Shown here one piece after another: positions 18,126 through 26,918 of a stretch of 64,000 bases of DNA. How positions within the stretch are numbered: position 1 is the first letter of the stretch; the number at the start of each line of letters is the position of its first letter. The stretch is from Microbispora hainanensis (GTDB lineage Bacteria > Actinomycetota > Actinomycetes > Streptosporangiales > Streptosporangiaceae), in assembly GCF_036186745.1 (NCBI RefSeq), contig NZ_CP108086.1:3162001-3226000 (forward strand), in the 5' to 3' direction. The translations under genes were made by a program, and so were the position numbers. Under the pieces are notes generated by a model that was given only the letters and a program-made list of their open reading frames with translations, was not told the DNA's origin and searched no databases.

Positions 18126-20033
18126 ATGGTCCAGGCAACCCGGCATCCGCTCGCAGACGAGGTCACCTTGGTGGTGGCGGCCGTGGCCGACACGGCTCGG
18201 GAAGTGGGGGACATCGACAGCGCGACGATTCTCATGCAGGACTGCAGCATGGCACAGCTGCCCGGTTCAACGGTCGTGGTGGTCGGTGAGAAGAACCGGG
18301 GGAAGAGTTCGCTGATCAACGCCCTGGTGGGCAGGAGGGAGCTCCTGCCGGTCGACACGGACATCTCCACCCGGGTGCACGTCGCCGTGATCCATGCTGA
18401 CGAGGACCAGGCCGTCGTGTACGGCAGCGCGTTCCCGGACGGCAAGAAGATCGAGCCGGCTGAGCTGCCGGAGTATGTCGACGAGACCGCCGCGGTGGAT
18501 CCGAAGACCGGGCAGGACCGGCATCCCGGCGTCGAACGAGTCGAGCTGGGCGTCGCGTCGCCGCTGCTGTCCGAGGGGCTGGTGCTGGTGGACACGCCCG
18601 GCGTGGGCGGGCTCATCGCCGGGCACGCCGACATCACGCTGGCCACGCTGAACCGCGCCGACGCGCTGATCTTCGTGGTGAACGGCACCGGCGAACTGCA
18701 CGCGTCGGAGCTCGCGTTCCTGGAACGCGCGACAGAGCGCATTCACACGGTCCTGTTCGTGCTGACCGGGATCGACAAGGCCCATGACGGCTGGCGCGCC
18801 GTGCTCGCGGAGAACCACCGCCTGCTCCGCGGTTCGCGGTTCGCCACAGCGCCGTGGTATCCGGTGAGCAGCCGCACCAAGCAGGAGGCCGACCGCGCCG
18901 CCGCGCAGGGCCGGGACGAACGTGCGGCGGTCCTCATGGAGCGCAGCGGATTCGCACCACTGCTCGCCGAGCTGCGTGACAACGTGATGCTGCGCATCAT
19001 GGCCGACCGGCTCAAGGCGGTGCTCGGCTCCGCCGACGCGATCATCGCCACGCTCGACGAACAACTGGAACTGCGCCTGCGCTCGCTGGGGCTCGACCCC
19101 GGGCTGGCCGCCGCGGTGCGCGCACGTCAAGCCGAGCTGGCCGAGCTGCGCGGCAGAGGCGCTCAGTGGCGGACCGAGCTCGGTGAAGGCTTTCGCAAGC
19201 TGGAGTCGACGCTCCGGCGCGAACTGGAGGAGGGACTCAGCCGGCTCGGCGACCAGGCCCGGCAGGCGATCGACTCGGGTGGCCGGGAGTCGCTCAAGGA
19301 TGTGCCGCGCAGCCTGGAAGACGGGATCCGCGGCCTCGTCCTCGACCTCCAGGGCGGCGTCCACTCCGGCGCGGAGAGGCTCGTCGGGGAGCTCGCCGGC
19401 CGCTTCGGGGTGCACGGCGTCTACGTCCCCAGGGCGGAGATCCTGCTCGACCGGTGGGATTCGACATATCGGGGGACCGGCCCCGGAGGGCCCATCGACT
19501 GGCCCGCGCCGGTCGCCGGCGCCGCCCGGGGAGCTCTGTCGGCCGAGCAGATCAAGGAGAAGCTCACGGAGTGGGCGCCGACCGTCGGCAGCGTCGGCGG
19601 AGTCTTCACAGGCATCGGCAGCCGGGTCGGGAAGATGTCCAAGTATGGCAAGCTCGGCCTCGCTCTCGGCGTCGTCGCCGGTGTCGGCGCGGCGATCGCG
19701 GGCCTCTTCATCACCCGGATCACCAAGACGAAGGAGGAGCTGAGGCGGATGACCAGCGACGCGCTGTTCCGGGCCCGCGAGACGCTGCCTTCCGCGCTGC
19801 AGGACATGCTGACCGGGGTGTTGCAGGAGGTGGAGGCGGCCGTCACGGAGCGGATCTCCGTCCGTGAGGCCGAGCTCGAAGAGGCGCTGGCCAGATCCGA
19901 GCGGGATCGCGAGGCCGCCGAGATCGAGCGGGAGGCCCCGCGCGCCGAGGCCAGGGCGCAGCGGGAGAACCTGGCCCAGCTCCGCACCAGGATCGCCGAC
20001 CTCCGCCGCCGTCTCACCTCGGACGGGGTGTGA
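18126..20033 (+). CDS. Dynamin-like GTPase, long (IniA-like) form with membrane segment, pair 1
   Basis: Protein of 635 aa. GTPase domain: P-loop GEKNRGKSS at 54-62, G3 LVDTPGVGG, G4 TGIDK. The middle is helical, with a conserved RFGVHGVYVPRAEILLDRW block found in the paralogue at 20105-22024. A membrane segment lies near residues 508-530 (LALGVVAGVGAAIAGLFI), followed by a charged coiled coil to the C-terminus. This is the bacterial dynamin plan (GTPase, stalk, membrane paddle), with a length like mycobacterial IniA. Its own ECF-type promoter precedes it. It presumably works with the short form just upstream. Confidence 0.88.
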   Translation: MVQATRHPLADEVTLVVAAVADTAREVGDIDSATILMQDCSMAQLPGSTVVVVGEKNRGKSSLINALVGRRELLPVDTDISTRVHVAVIHADEDQAVVYGSAFPDGKKIEPAELPEYVDETAAVDPKTGQDRHPGVERVELGVASPLLSEGLVLVDTPGVGGLIAGHADITLATLNRADALIFVVNGTGELHASELAFLERATERIHTVLFVLTGIDKAHDGWRAVLAENHRLLRGSRFATAPWYPVSSRTKQEADRAAAQGRDERAAVLMERSGFAPLLAELRDNVMLRIMADRLKAVLGSADAIIATLDEQLELRLRSLGLDPGLAAAVRARQAELAELRGRGAQWRTELGEGFRKLESTLRRELEEGLSRLGDQARQAIDSGGRESLKDVPRSLEDGIRGLVLDLQGGVHSGAERLVGELAGRFGVHGVYVPRAEILLDRWDSTYRGTGPGGPIDWPAPVAGAARGALSAEQIKEKLTEWAPTVGSVGGVFTGIGSRVGKMSKYGKLGLALGVVAGVGAAIAGLFITRITKTKEELRRMTSDALFRARETLPSALQDMLTGVLQEVEAAVTERISVREAELEEALARSERDREAAEIEREAPRAEARAQRENLAQLRTRIADLRRRLTSDGV

Positions 20034-20104
20034 CGCGATGGATGTAGCCGGGCGAAGAGGGCGGCGGCCGGCGGCGCCGCCACCCTCACGGCGTTCCGAG
20101 CGGG

Positions 20105-22024
20105 TCAGGCTCCCGAGGTCAGTTGCCGCTTGAGCTCGGTGACGTCGGTGCGCAGGGCGGCGAGGTGGGCGCGCTGGGCCCGGACCTTCTCGCGGGGGGC
20201 CTCGCGTTCCGCCTCGGCCGTCTCCCGGTCGTGCTCCGCCTCCGCGAGCGCCCGTTCCAACTCGTCGGCGCGCACGGAGATGCGCTCCGCGGCCCGCGAC
20301 TCGACCTGGGTCATCAGCTCGGCGATCGACTCCTGAAGGGCGCCGGGGAGCGTCCTGCGGGCACGGTCGATGGCCTCGCCCACGGCCCGGCGAAGCTCGT
20401 TCTTGGTCCGATTGCTGGCGTAGGCGATGAGGCCGCCGATGACCGCGCCGATCGCGCTGACCACGACCAGGATCAGCGCGGCCTTGCCGCCCTTGGGCAT
20501 CGCCTTCCACCCCGCGCGACCCGACCGGTAGACGTTTCCGGCGCCCTTCGCGTAGCTCACCAGCTTGTCCTGGACGTGCTGGGGCACCATTTCGCCGCTT
20601 CGCTGCTCCTCGGCGGGTGCGGGCCAGGCCACGGCCTGACCGACGTCGGCCGGCGTCGCACCGTCGTCGTACGGCTCCGCCTGCTGCCAGCGGTCCAGCA
20701 GAATCTCCGGCGGGGGCACGTAGACGCCGTGCACGCCGAATCTCTCCCCGAGGCGGGCGACCATCTGGTCGGCGGTGGCGTGCAGCGTGCCCTGCACGTC
20801 CAGGGCGAGGCCGCGGACGGCGTCCTCGAGGTCGCGCGGGACGGTGAACCGGATGTCCCTGCCGCCGGCGTCGATCGCCGCGTAGGCGTTCCGCTCGATC
20901 TCGCGCAACCCGGCTTCGATGTCGGTGCGCAGCTCCGCCTCCACATGCCGGAAGCCGTCGGCGAGCTCCGCCCGCCAGGAGGCGCCGGAGCCGCGCAGCT
21001 CCGTGAGCTCGGCCTGCCGGGCCCGGATGGACTCCATCAGCCGCGGGTCGAGGTCCAGCGAGCGGAGCCGCTGCTCGGCGTCGGCGTCCAGCAGGTCGAT
21101 CACGCGGTCGGCGTTGTTCAGGAGCGCGATCAGCCGGTCCGCCGCGATCCGCAGCATGATGTTCTCGCGCAGCTCGGTCAGTAGCGGGACGAACCGGCTG
21201 TCCGCCAGCAGTGTCTCCGATCGGGCCTGGTTCCCGGCGGCGGCCGCGGAGTCGGCGTCGATCTTGAAGCGGTTGCTCACCGGGAACCAGGGCGCGGCCG
21301 CGAAGCGCGGCGCGTGCTCGCGCAGGAGCTTCTGGTTGAGCTTCAGCGTCTCCAGCCACGCCGAGTTCTTGTCGATCTGGGTGAGGGCGAACAGCACCGT
21401 GGGGATCCGCTCCGCCGCCTTTGTCAGGAAGGCGAGCTCCGACGCGTGGAATTCGCTCGTCGCGTCGACGACGAACAGGAGCGCGTCGGCGCCCTTCAGC
21501 GTGGCGAGAGTGATCGCGGTGTGCCCGGCGACGAGGCCGCCGACGCCCGGCGTGTCGATCAGGACGAGCCCCTCGGACAGCAGGGGAGAGGCGACCCCGA
21601 TGTCGACCCGCTCCACCCCGGGGTGTCGTTCCTCGCCGGTCGCCGGGTCGATCGCCCGGGCCTCGTCGACGTACTCGGGGATCTCCGTGAGGGGGATGCT
21701 CATGCCGTCGGGATGCTCGGCGAGGCCGTGTACGGTTGCCTGATCGGTCTCGGCATAGCGCACCGCGACGTGGACGCGGGTCGCGACGTCGGCGTTCACG
21801 GGCAGCAGGCCACGTCGGCCCACGAGGGCGTTGATGAGCGAGCTCTTCCCCCGTTTCTTCTCACCGACCACCACGACGGCCGACCCGGGCATGCCTGCCA
21901 GCAGGCACTCCTGGGCGAGCATGGCCGCGCTGTCGGTGTCGCCCGACTCGTGTGCCGCATCCGTGATCTGCTCGACGGTCCGTACGACCTGTCCCGCCAG
22001 CGGGTGCCGCGTTGCGAATGTCAT
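20105..22024 (-). CDS. Dynamin-like GTPase, long (IniA-like) form, pair 2
   Basis: Protein of 639 aa, a clear paralogue of the 18126-20033 product and convergent with it. P-loop GEKKRGKSS, G3 LIDTPGVGG, G4 TQIDK, the RFGVHGVYVPPPEILLDRW block, a membrane segment (AALILVVVSAIGAVIGGLIA) and a C-terminal coiled coil (ERALAEAEHDRETAEAEREA). The ATG start is supported by the upstream GGAGTGAGGAG-like purine stretch and an ECF-type promoter 26 nt before it. It lies behind a short dynamin gene in the same order as in pairs 1 and 3. Expected to be membrane-associated. Confidence 0.88.
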   Translation of the reverse strand: MTFATRHPLAGQVVRTVEQITDAAHESGDTDSAAMLAQECLLAGMPGSAVVVVGEKKRGKSSLINALVGRRGLLPVNADVATRVHVAVRYAETDQATVHGLAEHPDGMSIPLTEIPEYVDEARAIDPATGEERHPGVERVDIGVASPLLSEGLVLIDTPGVGGLVAGHTAITLATLKGADALLFVVDATSEFHASELAFLTKAAERIPTVLFALTQIDKNSAWLETLKLNQKLLREHAPRFAAAPWFPVSNRFKIDADSAAAAGNQARSETLLADSRFVPLLTELRENIMLRIAADRLIALLNNADRVIDLLDADAEQRLRSLDLDPRLMESIRARQAELTELRGSGASWRAELADGFRHVEAELRTDIEAGLREIERNAYAAIDAGGRDIRFTVPRDLEDAVRGLALDVQGTLHATADQMVARLGERFGVHGVYVPPPEILLDRWQQAEPYDDGATPADVGQAVAWPAPAEEQRSGEMVPQHVQDKLVSYAKGAGNVYRSGRAGWKAMPKGGKAALILVVVSAIGAVIGGLIAYASNRTKNELRRAVGEAIDRARRTLPGALQESIAELMTQVESRAAERISVRADELERALAEAEHDRETAEAEREAPREKVRAQRAHLAALRTDVTELKRQLTSGA

Positions 22025-22050
22025 CTGCGCTCCTCACTCCGATGCCCCCG

Positions 22051-22079
22051 TTGGACGACGGCCCCCGGCCCGATGTTCC
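22051..22079 (-). promoter_or_regulatory. Island ECF-type promoter, site 2
   Basis: On the minus strand GGAACA, 13 nt, CGTCGTCCAA, ending 26 nt before the long dynamin start, the same distance as at site 1. It sits in the 67-nt gap behind the short dynamin gene. Confidence 0.72.
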
Positions 22080-22091
22080 TGGGCCACTTGT

Positions 22092-23558
22092 TCACACGAG
22101 CGAGAGGTAGAGGTGCTCGAAGATCTCCCGGACGAGCGTGGCGTGCAGACCGGCCCGGCGTGGCAGCCGGGTCTCCAGCACCCGCCATTTGCCCACGCGC
22201 TCCGCGGCCACCCGCCGGAGCTCCTCCCGCGACGACTCGTCCGGAACGCCCAGACGCTGTGCCGTCGTCGTCCCGGTCATCAGGGCCTGCAACTGCCCGG
22301 CCTGCTCCGGGTTGAGGGGAAGATCGCCCGTGGCGTGGGCCTGCGAGACCTCGGCGAGCTCCACCCGGCGCAGCTCCGGCTCCCGCCTGAGGCGGCTGAG
22401 CTGCTCGCGCAGCCGTTCGGCGACGTCTTGCTCGTCCGGCTCCGCACTGTCGAGCGCCTGTTCCAGCAGTGCGGCGGCGGAGTCGGCCCGCAGCGCGTCC
22501 GCGCTGCCGAGGAAACGCTCGCGCAGGCAGTCGAGCAGGCGGTTGATCCCCGATCTCTCCCGCAGCGCCTCCAGCAGGTGGGGCAGGTCCCGGGCGCCGG
22601 CGTCGATGGCGGCTAGCGCTTCCCTGATGCCGTGGAAGCCCAGCAGGTCCAGCAGCTCACGCCGAGTCGCCGGATCCACCGGTACGGTGTCGAGCGCGAC
22701 GGTGAGGAGGTAGTTCTCGGAGTAGAGCATGTCCTCCAGGGTCTGCGCATCGGCCGTGGCCAGCGTCCGCAGTGCCCGTTCGTGCTTGTCGGTGAATGCC
22801 TGGCATCGGGCCGCCTGGGCGAGTTTGGTGGCCACCGGCACGACCTCGCACACCAGGCCCTTCAATCGTTCCGCGCCCCGTGAGGCGACCTCGGCGCCGA
22901 TGCGCCGCTGCTCGTCGGGAGGTGCGGTGCCGTCACCCAGGCGGTCGATCTGGCTGAGCACGCCGATCACGTTCGCCGCCGACAGCCGCGAGCCCGCCAT
23001 GACCAGCCGGAACTCCTCCAGCGCCTTCTCCTCATCGGCGCCGGGGTGCGGCATGACGAGGATCAGGGCGTCGGCGCGGCGGATCGAGGCCATCGCATAG
23101 TCGTCAAGGGCGCTGAGCGCGTCCCGGCCAGGGGTGTCCACGAGAACGAACTCGCTGCCGAGCCGTTCGTTGGTCACGCCGACGGTGATGTGGCTGATGC
23201 TCTCCCTCGGGTGGCCCAGGGTTTCGGGGACGCCGCCACCTGGGCGGGCCGGGACCTCCGCGTCCGGCCGCCCGTCGTTGAAGTGCACCAGGATCCGGTT
23301 CTGGTGGTGGTGCCTGAACCACGCCGAGACCATCGTCGTCTCGGTGGCACCGGTCGGCGCGAGCCGCTGCCCGAGCAGCGCGTTGACCAACGTCGACTTG
23401 CCCGCGTTCAGGCGACCTCCCACCGCGACACTGAGCGTGTCGCGGGCGAGTCGCTCCCGGACCTCGAGCACGGCCGTCAGGAACGGCCCCGGCCGCAGGG
23501 ACGCCTCGGCCTCGGCGCACATGGCCCGGACCCGGTCGCACAGGCTGTGGTCTGTCAT
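22092..23558 (-). CDS. Dynamin-like GTPase, short (IniC-like) form, pair 2
   Basis: The open frame runs much further upstream, but the ATG at 23558 follows GGAGGAGGG and begins the homologous region (MTDHSLCDRVRAMCAEAE), giving 488 aa. P-loop GGRLNAGKST, switch region APTGATETTMVSAW, G3 LVDTPGRDA, G4-like SQIDR. Helical beyond the GTPase domain, no membrane segment. It is strongly similar to the 16551-18071 product over its whole length, including the end (LHATLVREIFEHLYLSLV). It is divergent from an Hsp70-like gene; the 153-nt gap holds one promoter for each direction. Confidence 0.87.
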   Translation of the reverse strand: MTDHSLCDRVRAMCAEAEASLRPGPFLTAVLEVRERLARDTLSVAVGGRLNAGKSTLVNALLGQRLAPTGATETTMVSAWFRHHHQNRILVHFNDGRPDAEVPARPGGGVPETLGHPRESISHITVGVTNERLGSEFVLVDTPGRDALSALDDYAMASIRRADALILVMPHPGADEEKALEEFRLVMAGSRLSAANVIGVLSQIDRLGDGTAPPDEQRRIGAEVASRGAERLKGLVCEVVPVATKLAQAARCQAFTDKHERALRTLATADAQTLEDMLYSENYLLTVALDTVPVDPATRRELLDLLGFHGIREALAAIDAGARDLPHLLEALRERSGINRLLDCLRERFLGSADALRADSAAALLEQALDSAEPDEQDVAERLREQLSRLRREPELRRVELAEVSQAHATGDLPLNPEQAGQLQALMTGTTTAQRLGVPDESSREELRRVAAERVGKWRVLETRLPRRAGLHATLVREIFEHLYLSLV

Positions 23559-23591
23559 CGCCCTCCTCCGACGAACACTGATCGCCCGTTG

Positions 23592-23620
23592 TTGGACGAC
23601 CGGCGGCCCGCGTATGTGCC
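23592..23620 (-). promoter_or_regulatory. Island ECF-type promoter, site 3
   Basis: Minus strand GGCACA, 13 nt, GGTCGTCCAA, ending 33 nt before the short dynamin gene. The -35-like box has one change from GGAACA; the -10-like box is intact. Confidence 0.62.
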
Positions 23621-23656
23621 CGTGGACATGTGCATTCCAAGAACTTCGGGGGGTTC

Positions 23657-23685
23657 GGAACATTCGCCTCCCAGGCCACGTCAAA
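23657..23685 (+). promoter_or_regulatory. Island ECF-type promoter, site 4
   Basis: GGAACA, 13 nt, CCACGTCAAA, ending 26 nt before the Hsp70-like gene at 23712. The -10-like core is CGTCAAA instead of CGTCCAA. Back to back with site 3 in the same gap. Confidence 0.65.
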
Positions 23686-23711
23686 CGCGCGATCCAGGAG
23701 GGGAGGACGCG

Positions 23712-24917
23712 ATGGACGGCTGGCGGCTGTCGATCGACTTCGGTACGAGTTTCACCACCGCCGCCATGGAGGTGGCGGGCACGATCAGCACGCTGGAAAT
23801 CGGCAACAGCCGTTATCTGCCGTCCCTCGTCGCGCTGGGGACGTCGGGCGAGCTGGTCACCGGCGGGGAGGCCGCGCATCTGGCCGCGCTGATGCCCGAT
23901 CGCGTCGAGCGGCTGCCCAAGCGTGCGCTGGTGCGCTCGGACCACGTGCTCCTGGGCGGCGCCACCGTCGCCACCGTCGACCTGGTGGCCGCCGTGCTCG
24001 CGCGGGTGTACGGCGAGGCGCTGCCGTTCCACCGCGGACGGACGCCCGAGGAGGTCGTGCTGACCCACCCCGCCAAGTGGGGGAGGGAGGACCTCGGAAA
24101 GCTCGGGCAGGCGGCCGAGGTCGCCGGCCTGCGTGGCGTGCGCTTCATGCCCGAACCGGTCGCGGCGGTGCTGCACCACGCGGCCGGTTGCCCGGTGCCG
24201 CAATGCGCCACCGGGGGCGCCGGGCGGGACATCCCCGTGGGGGGATGCGTGGCGGTCTACGACCTCGGCGGCGGTACGTTCGACACGGCCGTGCTTCGCC
24301 GTACCGAGCGGGGGTTCGAGACGGTGGGCAAGGTCGGCGGCGACCCGTTCCTCGGCGGCGAGGACTTCAACGAGAGGCTGCGCGATCTCCTCGGAGCGTC
24401 CGCCCGCGTGGTCGACCCGGGGCCGTGGGACGACCTGTGGGAGTCGGAGGACAGGGCGTCCGTGAGCGGCCGTGCCCAGGTGATCCGCGATGTCGTCACG
24501 GCCAAGGAGGCGCTGTCGTCCCTGCCCGAGATCGCCATGGATGTGCCGGGGTATGACGTGCGGTTCCTCATCCGCAGGCGCCAGTTCGAGGAGGCCGTTT
24601 CGGAGGATCTGGAGCGCAGCGTCAAGCAACTCCTGGACACGATCGGTTCCGCGGGCCTCGCCCCGGCCGATCTGGACGGGCTGGTGCTGGCAGGCGGCGC
24701 CAGCCGGATGCCGCGCGTGTCCGATCTCCTCGCCGAACGGCTGGGCCTGCTCCCGCACGTCACCCCCGACCCGAAGAGCGTGGTCGCGCACGGGGCGCTG
24801 CTCGCCCTGGCCGACCCACCCTCGCCCCCACCCAGCCCCGACCCCTCGCCGGAGCCGCCGACGTGGCACAGCGGCGGGCCGCCACCGCAGCACCCCAATC
24901 TGCCGCCATGGGACTGA
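23712..24917 (+). CDS. Hsp70/actin-fold ATPase with short proline-rich tail
   Basis: Protein of 401 aa beginning MDGWRLSIDFGTSFTTAAM, the Hsp70 phosphate-1 motif. Phosphate-2 is AVYDLGGGTFDTAVLR and the adenosine motif is LVLAGGASRMPRVSDLL. A Hsp70 nucleotide-binding domain fills about residues 1-370; in place of a substrate-binding domain there is only a Pro-rich tail (PPSPPPSPDPSPEPP). It is therefore an ATPase switch, not a complete chaperone. The ATG is preceded by AGGAGGGGAGGACGC. It leads a co-directional set with two small GTPases (15 nt to the next start), so the products probably act together. Confidence 0.85.
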   Translation: MDGWRLSIDFGTSFTTAAMEVAGTISTLEIGNSRYLPSLVALGTSGELVTGGEAAHLAALMPDRVERLPKRALVRSDHVLLGGATVATVDLVAAVLARVYGEALPFHRGRTPEEVVLTHPAKWGREDLGKLGQAAEVAGLRGVRFMPEPVAAVLHHAAGCPVPQCATGGAGRDIPVGGCVAVYDLGGGTFDTAVLRRTERGFETVGKVGGDPFLGGEDFNERLRDLLGASARVVDPGPWDDLWESEDRASVSGRAQVIRDVVTAKEALSSLPEIAMDVPGYDVRFLIRRRQFEEAVSEDLERSVKQLLDTIGSAGLAPADLDGLVLAGGASRMPRVSDLLAERLGLLPHVTPDPKSVVAHGALLALADPPSPPPSPDPSPEPPTWHSGGPPPQHPNLPPWD

Positions 24918-24932
24918 TCCTGAAGGAGCGAG

Positions 24933-25835
24933 ATGAACATCGTGATGCTCGGCCATAATGCCGCGGGCAAGACCACATACGTCTCCCTGATGTACGCGAG
25001 GATGTACGAGGGCATCGAAGGCTTCGGCCTGCGCGCGTCAGCCGTTGACGACCACCGTGTCTTCGTCGCGGCGGCGGAGGGCATTCGGTGGGGACGATAT
25101 CCGCAGCCGAGCGACCATCGCGCGGTCTTCGACCTCGTGCTGCAGCACGGGGGCAGGGACGTCTACCCCTTCACCTGGCGGGACTACCGGGGTGGCGCGC
25201 TGAACGAGCACGTCCGCGACAGCCCGCAGGCGGCTGAGCTGCACGAGGATCTCAAGGCGGCCGACGCGATCCTGGTGTTCGCCGACGCGCACCGACTGGC
25301 GACCGATGCTCGCGGGGACAGGGAGGCACGAAGGATCATCTCCCATGTGCAGCGTGCGCTCGATGCGCCGCGTACGGGCAACGCGGTGGTGCTGGTTCTC
25401 CTCACCAAATGCGATCTTGTCGACTTCGGCAGGGCCTCGGTCGGTGAGCGCGTGACCGCGCCCTTCGGCGAGTTGCTCAACGCGACCGACTCCGACGAGA
25501 AGGTGGTCGGAGGGCTGATCCCCGTCGCGTGCGGGCCTCGGCCGCGCAACATCGAGCTTCCGGTGTTGCTGTGCCTCTACTACGGCCTGACGAACAGGGT
25601 GACGGCCCTGCAGTCGATGATCGACAACCACATGCGGGACGCCCGGGATCGGGCCGAGCACGACACCCTGCTCAACCGCTGGATCAGCCGGGCGGTGGGG
25701 GAGCAGTCCCACGCCGACCGGGTGAACGCCCTGTGGCACGCCGCCAAGCAGGAGTACGACCGGCTGACGCCGCTGCTCGACCCGGCCAGGCAACTCAAGC
25801 GCTATCTCGACCGCGCGATGGGCGCGGTCTCCTGA
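24933..25835 (+). CDS. TRAFAC-type GTPase 1 (resembles double-GTPase, DO-GTPase, family)
   Basis: Protein of 300 aa starting directly with a P-loop (MNIVMLGHNAAGKTTYVSLM), so the GTPase domain is N-terminal with no leader. The switch region contains YPFTWRDYRGGALNEH, where WRDYRGG replaces the usual DxxG, and G4 is LVLLTKCDLVD. The C-terminal part is helical. The similarity in length and motifs to its neighbour at 25857 suggests a cooperating pair. From memory this fits the paired GTPases described in NTP-dependent conflict systems (DO-GTPase); not verified. It lies 15 nt behind the Hsp70-like gene. Confidence 0.75.
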   Translation: MNIVMLGHNAAGKTTYVSLMYARMYEGIEGFGLRASAVDDHRVFVAAAEGIRWGRYPQPSDHRAVFDLVLQHGGRDVYPFTWRDYRGGALNEHVRDSPQAAELHEDLKAADAILVFADAHRLATDARGDREARRIISHVQRALDAPRTGNAVVLVLLTKCDLVDFGRASVGERVTAPFGELLNATDSDEKVVGGLIPVACGPRPRNIELPVLLCLYYGLTNRVTALQSMIDNHMRDARDRAEHDTLLNRWISRAVGEQSHADRVNALWHAAKQEYDRLTPLLDPARQLKRYLDRAMGAVS

Positions 25836-25856
25836 CGTCGTGAAAGGGGTTTCAAC

Positions 25857-26918
25857 GTGGGCGTCTCGAAGATCACGGTGACGATGCTCGGCCCAAGCCA
25901 CTCGGGCAAGACCACGTTCATGTACGGCATGTACGCCACGCTCTCCGCGGGCATCGAGGGGTACTTCCTCAATGCCAAGGACCCCGACAAGGACCTGGAT
26001 CTGATGGACAACTGGGACCTGCTGTGCGACGAGGGACAACTGCCTCCGCCGACGGCGGATGTGCCGATTTCTTATGAGTTCGTCTTCAAGCACGGCGTGC
26101 GGTCGCTGGTGGACATCGACTGGATGGACTTCCGCGGGGGCGCCACGGTGGAGCGTGCGGGCGCTCCCGAGTCATTGTCTGACGTGGTGAAGCTGCGGGA
26201 GCGGCTGAAGGAGTCGGACAGCATCTACCTCGTGCTCGATGGGCGGTACGTCGGCGAATGGATCAAAGACGGCGCTCCGGCGACCGTCACCCGTGGCCCC
26301 ATGAAGGTGAGCCACCTGTCCAACCACATCAGCAGGACCGTGGAGGAGCGGATCAACGCCGGGCTGCCCGCACCCTCACTGGTCGTGCTGATCACGAAGA
26401 TCGACGTGCTCGCCGAAATCACCGGCATGCCGAAGAAGGATGCGATCTTCAGGGCCATGGACAATCTTCAGAACCTGGTGCCGATCGCGTTTTCCGAGGG
26501 CGTGACCACGCTGATCTGCCCGGTCCAGTTGGGAGACTTCGGCATCGGGGACCACCGGAAGGTGGATCCGGCCAAGCTCGATGTGCGCTACATGCACAAG
26601 CCGATCATCTTCTCGCTGCTGTACGACATCAACTGTCGGATAGCGCGCGACTCACGCAGGCTCGAAGAGCTCCGGGCACGCGGGCAGGCCACCGAAGGTG
26701 AGCTGGAGCAGTTGCGGGCAGGTTTCTGGAACGGCTTCTTCAAGCGAAGCCAGATAGCCGAGCGGATCGACGGCCTCGGCGGCATTCGGGCGGCGGTAGA
26801 AGAGGTCAGTCAGGAACTGGAGACCGCCCGCACCCGGGTGGACCAGCTCTGGAAGGAGCTCAACACCCTGCGGATCGTCGAGGACGGGAAAATCCGGGAG
26901 AACGGAAAGAGCCGATGA
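25857..26918 (+). CDS. TRAFAC-type GTPase 2 (resembles double-GTPase, DO-GTPase, family)
   Basis: Protein of 353 aa from a GTG start behind GAAAGGGG. P-loop MLGPSHSGKTTFMYGMYATL close to the N-terminus, switch region VDIDWMDFRGGATVE matching the WRDYRGG of GTPase 1, G4 LVVLITKIDVLAE. The C-terminus is a charged helical region, probably a coiled coil (ETARTRVDQLWKELNTL). It overlaps the next gene by 4 nt (ATGA), so three gene products are translationally linked. Cytoplasmic, no membrane segment seen. Confidence 0.75.
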   Translation: MGVSKITVTMLGPSHSGKTTFMYGMYATLSAGIEGYFLNAKDPDKDLDLMDNWDLLCDEGQLPPPTADVPISYEFVFKHGVRSLVDIDWMDFRGGATVERAGAPESLSDVVKLRERLKESDSIYLVLDGRYVGEWIKDGAPATVTRGPMKVSHLSNHISRTVEERINAGLPAPSLVVLITKIDVLAEITGMPKKDAIFRAMDNLQNLVPIAFSEGVTTLICPVQLGDFGIGDHRKVDPAKLDVRYMHKPIIFSLLYDINCRIARDSRRLEELRARGQATEGELEQLRAGFWNGFFKRSQIAERIDGLGGIRAAVEEVSQELETARTRVDQLWKELNTLRIVEDGKIRENGKSR